DNA from: a virus
Direction: 5' to 3' (one strand)
Virus record (IMG/VR): IMGVR_UViG_3300036852_000070
Coordinates: 1-44,461 of that record
DNA length: 44,461 bases
This document shows, one piece after another, positions 1-5,864 of the stretch (position 1 is its first letter; the number at the start of each line of letters is the position of its first letter). The translations under genes and the position numbers were made by a program. The notes below the pieces were generated by a model, which was not told the origin of the DNA, did no database searches, and saw only the letters and a program-made list of their open reading frames with translations.

Positions 1-98
1 CCCTCCGCCAGCAGGCCACAGTACGTGGTCGGCACCGTGAAGGAATGAGCCGGGCGTAGCACATGCCAGCGCCGGAACTGGACGAATTGAAAGTCCAC
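1..98 (-). CDS. small zinc-binding-type protein, left-end copy (truncated by window edge)
   Basis: First 32 codons of the minus-strand gene seen complete at 43828-44025. A GTG start at 98 follows a strong AGGAGG ribosome site. Against the right-hand copy the coding part has four differences. Three are synonymous (an Ala, a His and a Ser codon) and one changes Pro to Leu. Mostly silent change means both copies have evolved as working coding sequence, so this is an allele rather than debris. The rest of the gene lies beyond the window start. Function unknown. Confidence 0.6.
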   Translation of the reverse strand, partial: MDFQFVQFRRWHVLRPAHSFTVPTTYCGLLAE

Positions 99-188
99 GC
101 GGTCCTCCTGTTCATAACGGCGTTGACCCCCGCGCAGGTAAGCATACGCGCTCTGAAAGGTACGCGCTCGCGAGGAGTTGAGCACGAT
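99..188. promoter_or_regulatory. divergent control region, left part
   Basis: Non-coding DNA between the minus-strand gene starting at 98 and the inserted HNH gene. It carries the AGGAGG ribosome site of the minus-strand gene and ends with TTGAGCACGAT (178-188), the left half of a palindrome that is intact in the right copy. A promoter for the minus-strand genes is expected here; TATGCT, read on the minus strand, lies within it, but no convincing -35 box was found. Confidence 0.4.
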
Positions 189-630
189 GAGGAGGCGCTA
201 ACATTCAGGCCATGGCCAAGCAACCGCGCTGTTCAGCCGCCCGGCGTCGGCAATGGCAGGACCCAGTTTACCGCGCCCGGATGGCTGAGGAACGGAAGCG
301 CCGTTGGGACGATCCGGTTCGCCGTGCCGCGATGACAGCCAAGCGCATCGCCAGCCGCACAGCCAACAAGACTCGCCGCCGGACAGAGAACCTCGCTGCC
401 GCCCGCGAGAAGCGCCGCACCGCTGGCTGGCTCGACCGCGTCCGTGGGAAGTGCGTCTATTGTGGCGCTGAGGCTCGGACCACGGACCATGTCATCCCTC
501 GCGGGCGGATTGGCTGGGGCGAGCCCGACAACGTTGTGCCCTGTTGCGGCAAGTGCAACCGCTCGAAAGGATCGCGGACCCCGCTGGAGTGGCTAAGTTC
601 GGGGCTCTACAAGTCCTGATTGAGCACGAT
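189..630 (+). mobile_element. HNH endonuclease insertion flanked by an 11-bp direct repeat
   Basis: TTGAGCACGAT occurs at 178-188 and again at 620-630, immediately after the HNH stop codon at 617-619. Removing 189-630 would restore the palindrome AGCACGATCCGTGCT, close to the intact AGCACGATTCGTGCT at 44108-44122 in the other copy. The segment is therefore a 442-bp insertion with a target-site-like duplication, and the right end shows the empty site. The 11-bp repeat resembles a duplication made by repair of a staggered cut, but that mechanism is inference. Confidence 0.75.
212..619 (+). CDS. HNH homing-type endonuclease with basic N-terminal repeats
   Basis: A 135-residue predicted DNA endonuclease. 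The C-terminal part has the HNH fold pattern: CVYC (about 81-84), TTDHVIPRG (about 90-98), then N and CCGKCNRSKG, giving two zinc-knuckle CxxC pairs around the catalytic His. The N-terminal 60 residues are very basic and hold two copies of a W-x-DP-V-x-R-A motif, like the modular DNA-binding repeats of homing endonucleases. The same architecture occurs in the HNH protein at 15497. It sits alone inside a control region, flanked by an 11-bp direct repeat, and is absent from the other copy of this locus. Homing-type mobility is inferred from this context. Confidence 0.85.
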   Translation: MAKQPRCSAARRRQWQDPVYRARMAEERKRRWDDPVRRAAMTAKRIASRTANKTRRRTENLAAAREKRRTAGWLDRVRGKCVYCGAEARTTDHVIPRGRIGWGEPDNVVPCCGKCNRSKGSRTPLEWLSSGLYKS

Positions 631-734
631 CCGTGCTTAGCAAAGACAATCGTGCTGAAAATCGTCTGAAATCGTGACGCATTTGAGCACGGTTTGTCTT
701 TGGAAATCTGGCCGGTTTGTCTTTGCATAGGGGC
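620..734. promoter_or_regulatory. cluster of repeated operator-like sites upstream of promoter 1
   Basis: Two motifs recur here in both orientations. AGCACG or its complement CGTGCT occurs at 623, 632, 651 and 686. TTGTCTTTG or its complement CAAAGACAA occurs at 641-649, 694-702 and 717-725. The pair is fused as AGCACG-R-TT-(T)-GTCTTTG at 686-702 (forward) and 641-656 (reverse). The 623-637 pair is nearly palindromic. The right copy has a shorter version with two AGCACG sites and one TCTTTG. These are likely binding sites for a regulator of promoter 1; replication iterons are an alternative. Confidence 0.55.
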
Positions 735-763
735 TTTACAACCGCGGGGCGCGCCGCTAAGAT
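735..763 (+). promoter_or_regulatory. promoter 1 (early rightward)
   Basis: TTTACA at 735-740, a 17-bp spacer, and TAAGAT at 758-763, followed by GAGCGC. The same architecture with the same flanks (GGGC before the -35, GARCGC after the -10) recurs at 5502, 12021 and 44154. The -35 and -10 boxes fit a housekeeping sigma factor. It reads into the leader and the hammerhead-containing early operon. Confidence 0.85.
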
Positions 764-924
764 GAGCGCAGCGAAAGGAGACAAGAGAATACCCGACCTC
801 CTACCGGAGGAACCGCGAGTCCAAGATCCGACCCCCGCAACGGCGGGGACAACCGGGGAGACGAGTCCGGAGCCGGTGAAAGGACTGAGGAAGTAGCCGA
901 GAGGCGAACCCCCGAACGATTCAA
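764..924 (+). ncRNA. structured 5' leader of the early transcript
   Basis: Untranslated RNA ahead of the first ribozyme. Two clear hairpins are visible: CCTCC (797-801) with GGAGG (806-810), and a 6-bp stem 833-838/843-848. Bases 758-880 are identical in the right-end copy although the DNA on either side has diverged, which argues for selection on the RNA or DNA sequence. I cannot match it to a known riboswitch class. Confidence 0.5.
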
Positions 925-1078
925 GCCGAAACCCGACCAACCTAACCTGCTGATACGAGCGTACTCGACGGCGGGCGTTGCGAGAGCCGATGAATGCCGG
1001 TCCCTTGACGGGGCCAACGGGCACGGGCAGACGCCTCTGGGTTGGTCGGGTCTGCCAGACCACTGGCACTGATGAGGC
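925..1078 (+). ncRNA. type II hammerhead ribozyme 1 (enlarged stem III)
   Basis: Core elements in type II order: GCC (925-927, stem II 5' strand), GAA (928-930), stem III ACCCGACCAACC (931-942) with GGTTGGTCGGGT (1040-1051), cleavage nucleotide C1052 after GGGU, stem I TGCCAG (1053-1058) with CTGGCA (1063-1068), CTGATGA (1069-1075), and GGC (1076-1078, stem II 3' strand). Stem III is closed by a 97-nt insert that is identical in the right-end copy. Cleavage would leave a 5' hairpin directly before the AAGGAG ribosome site of the next gene. Confidence 0.9.
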
Positions 1079-1091
1079 AAGGAGAACTACG

Positions 1092-1304
1092 ATGGCTGGA
1101 ACCTTCGACCGCAAGAACAACAACGGCACGGCGCGCTGCGTCGAGTGCGGTACCCTCCGCCAGAAGGCCAACGGCGAGTACGCTGGTGGAACCTTCCACT
1201 GCAACCCCTGCTACGAGCGCGCTGGCGACGAGAACAGCGTTGCCGATGGCTGGATGACCGAGGCCGACTTCGTGGCCAAGTACGGCCAGCCGTCAGGGTA
1301 CTAA
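1092..1304 (+). CDS. small zinc-ribbon protein, first early gene
   Basis: A 70-residue protein of unknown function with two knuckles, CVEC (about 16-19) and CNPC (about 37-40), spaced as in a treble-clef or zinc-ribbon fold, and an acidic C-terminal tail. The start at 1092 lies 7 nt after AAGGAG. It is the first protein gene after promoter 1 and lies between hammerheads 1 and 2, so it should be made from its own processed mRNA. Proteins of this type are common among early phage genes and can be nucleic-acid binding or host-directed. Neither role can be decided from sequence. Confidence 0.75.
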   Translation: MAGTFDRKNNNGTARCVECGTLRQKANGEYAGGTFHCNPCYERAGDENSVADGWMTEADFVAKYGQPSGY

Positions 1305-1358
1305 GCCGAAACGCCCGCGAGGGCGTCCGCCGGGGTGACCACCCGGCGCTGATGAGGC
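1305..1358 (+). ncRNA. type II hammerhead ribozyme 2 (compact)
   Basis: A 54-nt unit starting right after the previous stop codon: GCC (1305-1307), GAA, stem III ACGCCC/GGGCGT (1311-1316/1321-1326) capped by GCGA, cleavage C1327 in GUC, stem I CGCCGGG/CCCGGCG (1328-1334/1342-1348), CTGATGA (1349-1355), GGC (1356-1358). Every conserved core position is present. The closing stem II is only 3 bp. Confidence 0.93.
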
Positions 1359-1378
1359 AGGTCACCGAGGAGAACAAG

Positions 1379-1678
1379 ATGACTCACTTCCGCAAGCAGC
1401 CCAACGGCTCATGGGCCTTCGACTCGCCGATCACAGGCACCACTTACTACGCCTACCGCAACGAGGCCGGGTTCGCCGGACGCGACTGGTACGTCACCCG
1501 GTTGGACAGCACCGCCGACGGGACCATCGAGGTCACGGTTGAGGACATGCTCGCCAGCCGCAAGGAGTGCGTTCAGGTCGCTGAGATGGACGCGAAGGAT
1601 CAGGACCGGCGCGCGGGCTACCGCGCACAGGTGGACGCGGCTCTCGCCGCTGGTCACGACCTGTTCGGTCAGTCATAG
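1379..1678 (+). CDS. early protein of unknown function
   Basis: A 99-residue soluble protein I do not recognise. The N-terminal half is aromatic-rich with alternating polar and hydrophobic residues suggesting beta strands. The C-terminal half is helical and charged. ATG at 1379 follows GAGGAG by a short spacer. It lies between hammerheads 2 and 3. The stop codon directly abuts the GCC strand of the next ribozyme, as in several other genes here. Confidence 0.75.
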   Translation: MTHFRKQPNGSWAFDSPITGTTYYAYRNEAGFAGRDWYVTRLDSTADGTIEVTVEDMLASRKECVQVAEMDAKDQDRRAGYRAQVDAALAAGHDLFGQS

Positions 1679-1730
1679 CCGAAACCCGGTTCGCCGGGTC
1701 CGGTGGGCGCCATCCCACCGCTGATGAGGC
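1678..1730 (+). ncRNA. type II hammerhead ribozyme 3 (compact, UUCG-capped)
   Basis: GCC (1678-1680), GAA (1681-1683), stem III ACCCGG/CCGGGT (1684-1689/1694-1699) closed by a UUCG tetraloop, cleavage C1700, stem I CGGTGGG/CCCACCG (1701-1707/1714-1720), CTGATGA (1721-1727), GGC (1728-1730). Stem II can extend by an A-T pair (1677/1731). This is the cleanest member of the series and differs from its neighbours in nearly every paired position, with pairing kept. Confidence 0.94.
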
Positions 1731-1748
1731 TGGCACAAGGAGAACACC

Positions 1749-1967
1749 ATGGCAACCCACAAGCAACTGTTCGAGGCCGGTGCCAAGTACCGCTCGATCG
1801 ACGTTTACGCGCACGATGCCAAGGAGGCCATCGAGGCCGCCAAGGTCATCGGCGAGGACTACGGAATCAAGTTCCTGAAGATCCGCTCCGTCGAGGAGAA
1901 GGACGAGCCGACCGCCACCGAGTCGCGGTCAATCTACCTCGTGAGCGGCTGGGCGGTTCGGTCATGA
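1749..1967 (+). CDS. early protein of unknown function
   Basis: A 72-residue protein, not recognised. It has an Ala/Glu/Lys-rich helical middle (HDAKEAIEAAKVIGEDYG) and a C-terminal strand region. The helix followed by a K-F-L-K-I-R strand suggests a small alpha/beta fold. Start at 1749 follows AAGGAG. Its stop overlaps the start of the next gene (ATGA at 1964), and no ribozyme separates these two, so they probably share one processed mRNA. Confidence 0.72.
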   Translation: MATHKQLFEAGAKYRSIDVYAHDAKEAIEAAKVIGEDYGIKFLKIRSVEEKDEPTATESRSIYLVSGWAVRS

Positions 1968-2188
1968 GCAAGCAGGAATGGCTGGTCTACACGGACGGCC
2001 AGCCAAACGCTTACGCCTTCACCCGCGGCGCCAAGACCGCTGCGCGCCGGGCCATGGAGATCTCCGCCGACTACCGTGTCCGGGTGATCGTCACCCACCA
2101 CGGCAAGCAGGCGGGCATCTACACTGGCGCACTCTGGGTGCAGGTCACCGACCAGCGCCTGAACAACGCCATCGAGGCGATGGGTTGA
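1964..2188 (+). CDS. early protein of unknown function
   Basis: A 74-residue protein translated from an ATGA overlap with the preceding gene. Residue pattern (LVYTDGQPNAYAFTRGAKTA near the start, then helices and a V-R-V-I-V-T strand) resembles the previous small protein in layout: strand, charged helix, strand. The two may be diverged duplicates, but this is weak. No catalytic motif is visible. Followed immediately by hammerhead 4. Confidence 0.72.
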   Translation: MSKQEWLVYTDGQPNAYAFTRGAKTAARRAMEISADYRVRVIVTHHGKQAGIYTGALWVQVTDQRLNNAIEAMG

Positions 2189-2189
2189 A

Positions 2190-2247
2190 GCCGAAACCGG
2201 CCCGCTGGCCGGTCGCTGTGGGATGGCTGCCCACGGCCTGATGAGGC
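2190..2247 (+). ncRNA. type II hammerhead ribozyme 4 (compact)
   Basis: GCC (2190-2192), GAA, stem III ACCGGCC/GGCCGGT (2196-2202/2207-2213) with loop CGCT, cleavage C2214 in GUC, stem I GCTGTGGG/CCCACGGC (2215-2222/2230-2237, one U-G wobble), CTGATGA (2238-2244), GGC (2245-2247). It starts just after the stop codon of the upstream gene and ends before AAGGAG of the next. Confidence 0.93.
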
Positions 2248-2267
2248 AAGCCAACAAGGAGAACCCC

Positions 2268-2906
2268 ATGAGCGCTGAATTCACCCCCAAATGCAAGGCT
2301 GATTCCAAGTCGTCCTCCTACCACTACTACGCTTGCGGCAAGCCCGCGATCGCGATCGGTGTGGGCGGCTGGGGCGGAGCCACCAAACTGACCCCGCTGT
2401 GCAAGAAGCACGTCGGGATCGAGAAGCGGCGGACCTACAAGGACTTCCGCGAAGTCCGCGACATCACCGCCGAAGACCTCGTGACCCTCGCGGCAGAGGC
2501 TGCCACCGCGGCGATCGTCGCCAAGGAGGAGCGCGAGCGGAAGGCCATCGAGCAGGCCGCTCGGACAAAGGCCGCTCAGGAGCGCGCCGCTGCCGAGGCC
2601 GCCAAGGTCGTCGCGTGGAAGCGCGCCGACAAGGACGGCGAACTGGACTGGGAGGCCAGTCGCGCCGCGCGCGAAGCCGACCCAGAGGCCGACATGGTCC
2701 TCGGGCCATCCATCCCGCGCTGGATCGGCCAGCCCGCGGGCGGGTTCGGGTCCTTCGAGATCGTGTTCGACCAGCGGCCCGGCTTCCCGCTCACGATGGA
2801 CATCCGCCACAGCAGCAACCTGACGGTCAACGAGGCCGAGGCGCTGCGCGATATGCTGAACGCGGCCATCGATCTGGCCCGCGGCGGTCTCTACCCCAAC
2901 AAGTAG
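2268..2906 (+). CDS. early protein with Ala/Glu/Arg-rich coiled coil
   Basis: A 212-residue protein of unknown function. The N-terminal 50 residues contain two Cys and several His that could bind metal. Residues about 65-130 are a long Ala/Glu/Lys/Arg-rich helix typical of a coiled coil. The C-terminal part looks globular, with a helical end. ATG at 2268 is preceded by AAGGAG. Nothing identifies its partner. It is the largest protein of the hammerhead-separated part of the operon. Confidence 0.75.
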   Translation: MSAEFTPKCKADSKSSSYHYYACGKPAIAIGVGGWGGATKLTPLCKKHVGIEKRRTYKDFREVRDITAEDLVTLAAEAATAAIVAKEERERKAIEQAARTKAAQERAAAEAAKVVAWKRADKDGELDWEASRAAREADPEADMVLGPSIPRWIGQPAGGFGSFEIVFDQRPGFPLTMDIRHSSNLTVNEAEALRDMLNAAIDLARGGLYPNK

Positions 2907-2908
2907 TC

Positions 2909-3095
2909 GCCGAAACCGGGCGCTGCCCGTGATGATCGCCGAGCGGAGGCGATACGCGCAGGAACCTCGAGTTCGCTGCGGGCAGCAAGCCGACTGGTGG
3001 AGCACGAGCCGCGCTCGCCTCCCACGGTATCCCTCGTGGGAGCCGGTCGGTCCCGGTCGGGGTGGGGAGCCTCATCCCCCACCCCCTGATGAGGC
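2909..3095 (+). ncRNA. type II hammerhead ribozyme 5 (large branched stem III insert)
   Basis: GCC (2909-2911), GAA (2912-2914), stem III ACCGGG (2915-2920) with CCCGGT (3052-3057), cleavage C3058, stem I GGGGTGGGG/CCCCACCCC (3059-3067/3077-3085), CTGATGA (3086-3092), GGC (3093-3095). About 130 nt lie inside stem III and contain their own hairpins, such as CTGCCCG with CGGGCAG and CCCACG with CGTGGG. The core is intact, so the insert is tolerated or functional. No open reading frame in the insert looks real. Confidence 0.88.
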
Positions 3096-3119
3096 AAGAG
3101 AGGCAAGGAGAAACCGATC

Positions 3120-3506
3120 ATGCCAGAACGCCGGACGCTCATCCGTCGCCGGGCCGATGCGGCTCAGGCGGGGGTCCTTCAGGGCAAGGTCAGCCCGTAT
3201 ATGGGGGAGGTCGTGGGGTTGAGTGCCGCTGTGGACTCCCGGGATCCGATGACTGGCGAGATCCGACCCGCGCTGATGGGAGTGTGCCCCGTCTGCAACT
3301 GCGCCATCCTCGCGGATCAGGGACCGACTGAGGTCCGCATGATCGAGGGCGGGCAGCAGCGCTGGATCCACGGGTCCTTCGACTGCATGGATCAGCCGGT
3401 CTGCACCGAGGTCGTCCGTGGGAACATGCCGGGGACCGGCGAGTGGTCGATCCACTGCCTGCTCCCGGCCAATCACCCCGGTGATTGCTACTGGTCAGAA
3501 GCGTGA
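3120..3506 (+). CDS. Cys/His-rich early protein
   Basis: A 128-residue protein with an arginine-rich N-terminus and a region containing CPVCNC (about 57-62), then HGSFDC, C, HC and HPGDC. The spacing suggests one or two zinc sites, and a W-x-HGSFDC segment followed by a C-terminal H-PGDC is also seen in small phage and actinobacterial proteins of unknown role. Start at 3120 follows AAGGAG. It lies between hammerheads 5 and 6. Function unknown. Confidence 0.72.
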   Translation: MPERRTLIRRRADAAQAGVLQGKVSPYMGEVVGLSAAVDSRDPMTGEIRPALMGVCPVCNCAILADQGPTEVRMIEGGQQRWIHGSFDCMDQPVCTEVVRGNMPGTGEWSIHCLLPANHPGDCYWSEA

Positions 3507-3507
3507 A

Positions 3508-3635
3508 GCCGAAACCCGGCGGGTACGGCTGTGAAGTCGGACGATGCCATCCGTTGAGGATGTTCGGTCGGGGCCGTGAACACAGGACCAACGCCGGGTC
3601 GCGGACGTCCGGTCCCACCGTCCGCCTGATGAGGC
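3508..3635 (+). ncRNA. type II hammerhead ribozyme 6 (medium stem III insert)
   Basis: GCC (3508-3510), GAA, stem III ACCCGGCG (3514-3521) with CGCCGGGT (3592-3599), cleavage C3600 in GUC, stem I GCGGACG/CGTCCGC (3601-3607/3619-3625), CTGATGA (3626-3632), GGC (3633-3635). Stem III holds a 70-nt insert. It follows the upstream stop codon by one base and lies before AGAAGGAG of the next gene. Confidence 0.9.
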
Positions 3636-3656
3636 ACGGGGCCAGAAGGAGAACCG

Positions 3657-3848
3657 ATGGGCGAGAACGCCCGACCCACCGTCACCCTCTCCGATCTTCA
3701 GAGGCTCAGTGAGCAGGACGCACGTCCGAACAAACTGACCGCCGATGAGGTAGAGGACTTCGCCGTGGCCGCGCTGATTGTCCTCCGGGGCATGCGCCGC
3801 GGCGACAAGATCCGGGTGCTTGCCAAGGCACGCCGGTTGCTGGGGTAG
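3657..3848 (+). CDS. small helical early protein
   Basis: A 63-residue protein with an acidic N-terminal half and a basic C-terminal helix (GMRRGDKIRVLAKARRLLG), possibly a short nucleic-acid or protein-binding helix. Start at 3657 follows AAGGAG. It is the last gene separated from its upstream neighbour by a hammerhead. The next gene follows after only 2 nt. Not recognised. Confidence 0.7.
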   Translation: MGENARPTVTLSDLQRLSEQDARPNKLTADEVEDFAVAALIVLRGMRRGDKIRVLAKARRLLG

Positions 3849-3850
3849 CC

Positions 3851-4531
3851 GTGGCTACCATCAAGGAGCAGTTGCTGGCGACCATGCAGCAACACGCGGA
3901 TAGCCGGGGCCGCGTCTCTCTCACCCCGGATGCGCTCGGGAAACGGCACGGCCTGAGTGGCCACGACCTAGTGAAGAACCTCGAGCAACTCAAACAGGAA
4001 GGCCTGCTCACGATCACGTGGAAGGCCGACCGCGTGCAGCGGTTGCAACTACGGCGTGGGGCACTCAACGAGAGCCTGCTGAGGCAGAGGAAGCCCGCGT
4101 TGTCAGGCAAGGACCGCGTTACCAACTGGCTGCTGGGGCAGCCGACTGGACCGGGCGGCTGGGTTGAGACCAATCCCGGTGCCATCCAAGCGGCGCTCGG
4201 CGTCAACGGCCACGGCATCCCAGTAGCCATCTCCGAGATGCAACGGAGCGGACGGCTACAAGTCCGTAAGGCGGGCGCGCGGATCGTGGCTATACGGTTC
4301 GCCAGCCTTGGCGCCAGCGGACCTCAGCGCCCGGCTGAGGAGCCGTCAACTCCTGTTCCAACGGCGTTGCCGGACACGCCGCTGTTGCGGCAGTACATCC
4401 AAGCCCGGCGGTTTGCCAACTTGGCGCCGACGGCTAACCCCTACATCAGCGTGGACTTCAAGGAGGACCCCATGGCCGAGGAGGCCATCTTGCTCCTGAA
4501 GGCGCTGGAAGGAGAACCCAACCGTGACTGA
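3851..4531 (+). CDS. tandem winged-helix DNA-binding protein
   Basis: A 226-residue predicted DNA-binding protein. Two helix-turn-helix-like units are visible: residues about 20-60 (LTPDALGKRHGLSGHDLVKNLEQL then a wing) and about 85-145 (KDRVTNWLLG, then GAIQAALGVNGHGIPVAISEM followed by a basic strand). This fits a protein with two winged helices, such as a phage transcription regulator or replication-origin binder. GTG at 3851 is chosen because it follows the previous stop by 2 nt. It overlaps the next gene by 8 nt. The operator-like repeats at both ends of the window are an obvious candidate target, but that link is inference. Confidence 0.65.
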   Translation: MATIKEQLLATMQQHADSRGRVSLTPDALGKRHGLSGHDLVKNLEQLKQEGLLTITWKADRVQRLQLRRGALNESLLRQRKPALSGKDRVTNWLLGQPTGPGGWVETNPGAIQAALGVNGHGIPVAISEMQRSGRLQVRKAGARIVAIRFASLGASGPQRPAEEPSTPVPTALPDTPLLRQYIQARRFANLAPTANPYISVDFKEDPMAEEAILLLKALEGEPNRD

Positions 4532-5498
4532 CGCAGTCGAGACCATGGCCTACGCCAAGGACCGCGGGCTTCCGTGGCATGGCAAGGGCACCCCGGCGGA
4601 CGGGCTCATGACCGCAGCCGAACTGCTCGAGAAGGCAGGTCTGCTGTGGGAGGTTGAGCAGGAGCCGCTGTACATCTCCGGCCCGGATGGCGGGCTGGCG
4701 GAGATGCAACTCGTCAAGACGCACGTGGCCAACGTGCGATCCTCCGACCACTCGATCCTCGGGATCGTCGGCAACCGCTACCGCCCCGTGCAGAATGCCG
4801 AGGCGCTGTCCATCATGGACGACATCGTGGACTCCGGAGAGGCCAAGTACGACACCGCCGGTTCCCTGTGGGACGGGCGGCGCGTGTTCGTCTCGATGGA
4901 GTTGCCCAAGCACATGAAGGTGACGGGCGACGACTCGGACTACGTTCCCTACCTCGGCCTGATCAACGGCCACGATGGGGGACAGTCCTTCCAGATCATC
5001 CGGACCCAGATCCGCATGGTCTGCTGGAACACCGTGGAAGCGGCCAAGGCCAGCGCGGTTGCGCGCTATGCCGCCCGCCATACCCCCGGTGTCGGCGCTC
5101 GGGTCGGCGAGATCCGGGACATCCTGCGGCTCACCTTCGCAGAGATGGCCACCTTCGAGGAACTGGCCAACGCCATGGCCAAGGTGCGGATCAGTCAGGT
5201 CCGCGCCAAGGAAGTGCTCCTGAAGGTGTTCCCGCTGGCGCAGGCCAAGGATGAGAAGGCCGATCTGGCCGACAGCGACTTCGCTGCGGCGCTGGCCAAC
5301 TGGCAGTCCACCGAGACGCTCAACGACAAGTTGCGCGGAACGGCGTGGGGCCTGTACAACGCCATCGTCGAATACGCCGACTTTGGCCTCAAGTACCACA
5401 AGGACGACAACCGGGCCAACGACCTGATGACCGGCGGCGGACGCCCCGGTGAGATCAAGAAGGTCGCGATGGCCCTGCTCAGCAAGCCCGGCAATTAG
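4524..5498 (+). CDS. DUF932 phage/plasmid-like protein
   Basis: A 324-residue member of the DUF932 (phage/plasmid-like TIGR03299) family. Typical features are present: W-H-G-x-G near the N-terminus, the central VGNRY-x-PVQN segment (about 85-94), a GHDGGQSF-like block, and R-I-VCWNT. Family members are widespread in phages and plasmids next to replication or recombination genes; their biochemical role is not established. GTG at 4524 overlaps the previous gene and follows GGAG. It is the last gene before promoter 2, so it probably ends the first early unit. Confidence 0.85.
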   Translation: MTDAVETMAYAKDRGLPWHGKGTPADGLMTAAELLEKAGLLWEVEQEPLYISGPDGGLAEMQLVKTHVANVRSSDHSILGIVGNRYRPVQNAEALSIMDDIVDSGEAKYDTAGSLWDGRRVFVSMELPKHMKVTGDDSDYVPYLGLINGHDGGQSFQIIRTQIRMVCWNTVEAAKASAVARYAARHTPGVGARVGEIRDILRLTFAEMATFEELANAMAKVRISQVRAKEVLLKVFPLAQAKDEKADLADSDFAAALANWQSTETLNDKLRGTAWGLYNAIVEYADFGLKYHKDDNRANDLMTGGGRPGEIKKVAMALLSKPGN

Positions 5499-5501
5499 GG
5501 C

Positions 5502-5530
5502 TTTACATTGGCGCGCAAAGCCGCCACAAT
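5502..5530 (+). promoter_or_regulatory. promoter 2
   Basis: TTTACA at 5502-5507, 17-bp spacer, CACAAT at 5525-5530, then GAACGCC. Same flanks as promoters 1, 3 and 4. It starts 3 nt after the DUF932 stop codon, marking a new transcription unit. Confidence 0.8.
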
Positions 5531-5603
5531 GAACGCCGCCGGGGGTGGGGTGCCTTCAAGAAGGCGTTCCGGCCCCACTCTCGGCGACAGGAAGGAGAAC
5601 CTC
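5531..5603 (+). promoter_or_regulatory. 5' leader with nested hairpin
   Basis: A hairpin with outer stem GTGGGG/CCCCAC (5545-5550/5573-5578) and inner stem GCCTT/AAGGC (5552-5556/5561-5565) lies between promoter 2 and the AAGGAG (5592-5597) of the first gene. It could stabilise the 5' end of the mRNA, much as stem I would in the ribozyme-processed mRNAs. No CTGATGA or GAAA core is present, so it is not a hammerhead. Confidence 0.5.
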
Positions 5604-5732
5604 TTGTTCACTCGAATCTTTATCGCGCTGCTGCCGTGGCTGGCGGTGGCGTTGTTCATCGTGATGGTGGCCATGGCTGTCGGACTCGGCAACATGTTCG
5701 GCCACGGCATCACGGAATGGCACCTGCCATGA
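5604..5732 (+). CDS. small single-pass membrane protein
   Basis: A 42-residue protein that is almost entirely one hydrophobic segment (residues about 5-30, rich in Leu, Val, Ala and Ile) followed by a short polar tail. TTG at 5604 is chosen because AAGGAG lies 6 nt upstream. It is the first gene of unit 2. Small early phage membrane proteins can act in superinfection exclusion or as host inhibitors; nothing here decides between these. Confidence 0.65.
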   Translation: MFTRIFIALLPWLAVALFIVMVAMAVGLGNMFGHGITEWHLP

Positions 5733-5864
5733 GCCTGAAGCGCAGTCGGACGCTGCGCGGTGAGGGTCGGGCTATTCCCCCCGGCTCGGCCTTCACCGCG
5801 GAGCGCCCGAACGTTCCATCCCCTTCTAGGCCCGCCCATGGCGGGAGGTATCTGGAGACTCTCA

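Larger units (their letters stand above)
1..1044. repeat. left copy of the imperfect end repeat
   Basis: Bases 1-188 match 43928-44115 with seven substitutions. Bases 727-1044 match 44146-44461. Within that part, 758-880 and 918-1044 are identical to the right copy, while 881-917 is diverged and 2 nt longer. Between the two matching parts the left copy has 538 nt (189-726) where the right copy has 30 nt. The identical blocks are the leader RNA and the ribozyme strand. Either these are true terminal repeats that have drifted apart, or two alleles from a mixed population were assembled at the two ends of one circular map. I favour the second. Confidence 0.85.

Noticed and set aside
1-1044. End repeats as long terminal repeats of a transposon
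   Set aside because: The repeats contain phage promoter, leader and gene parts, no transposase is present, and the sequences differ. A circular or redundant phage map explains them better.
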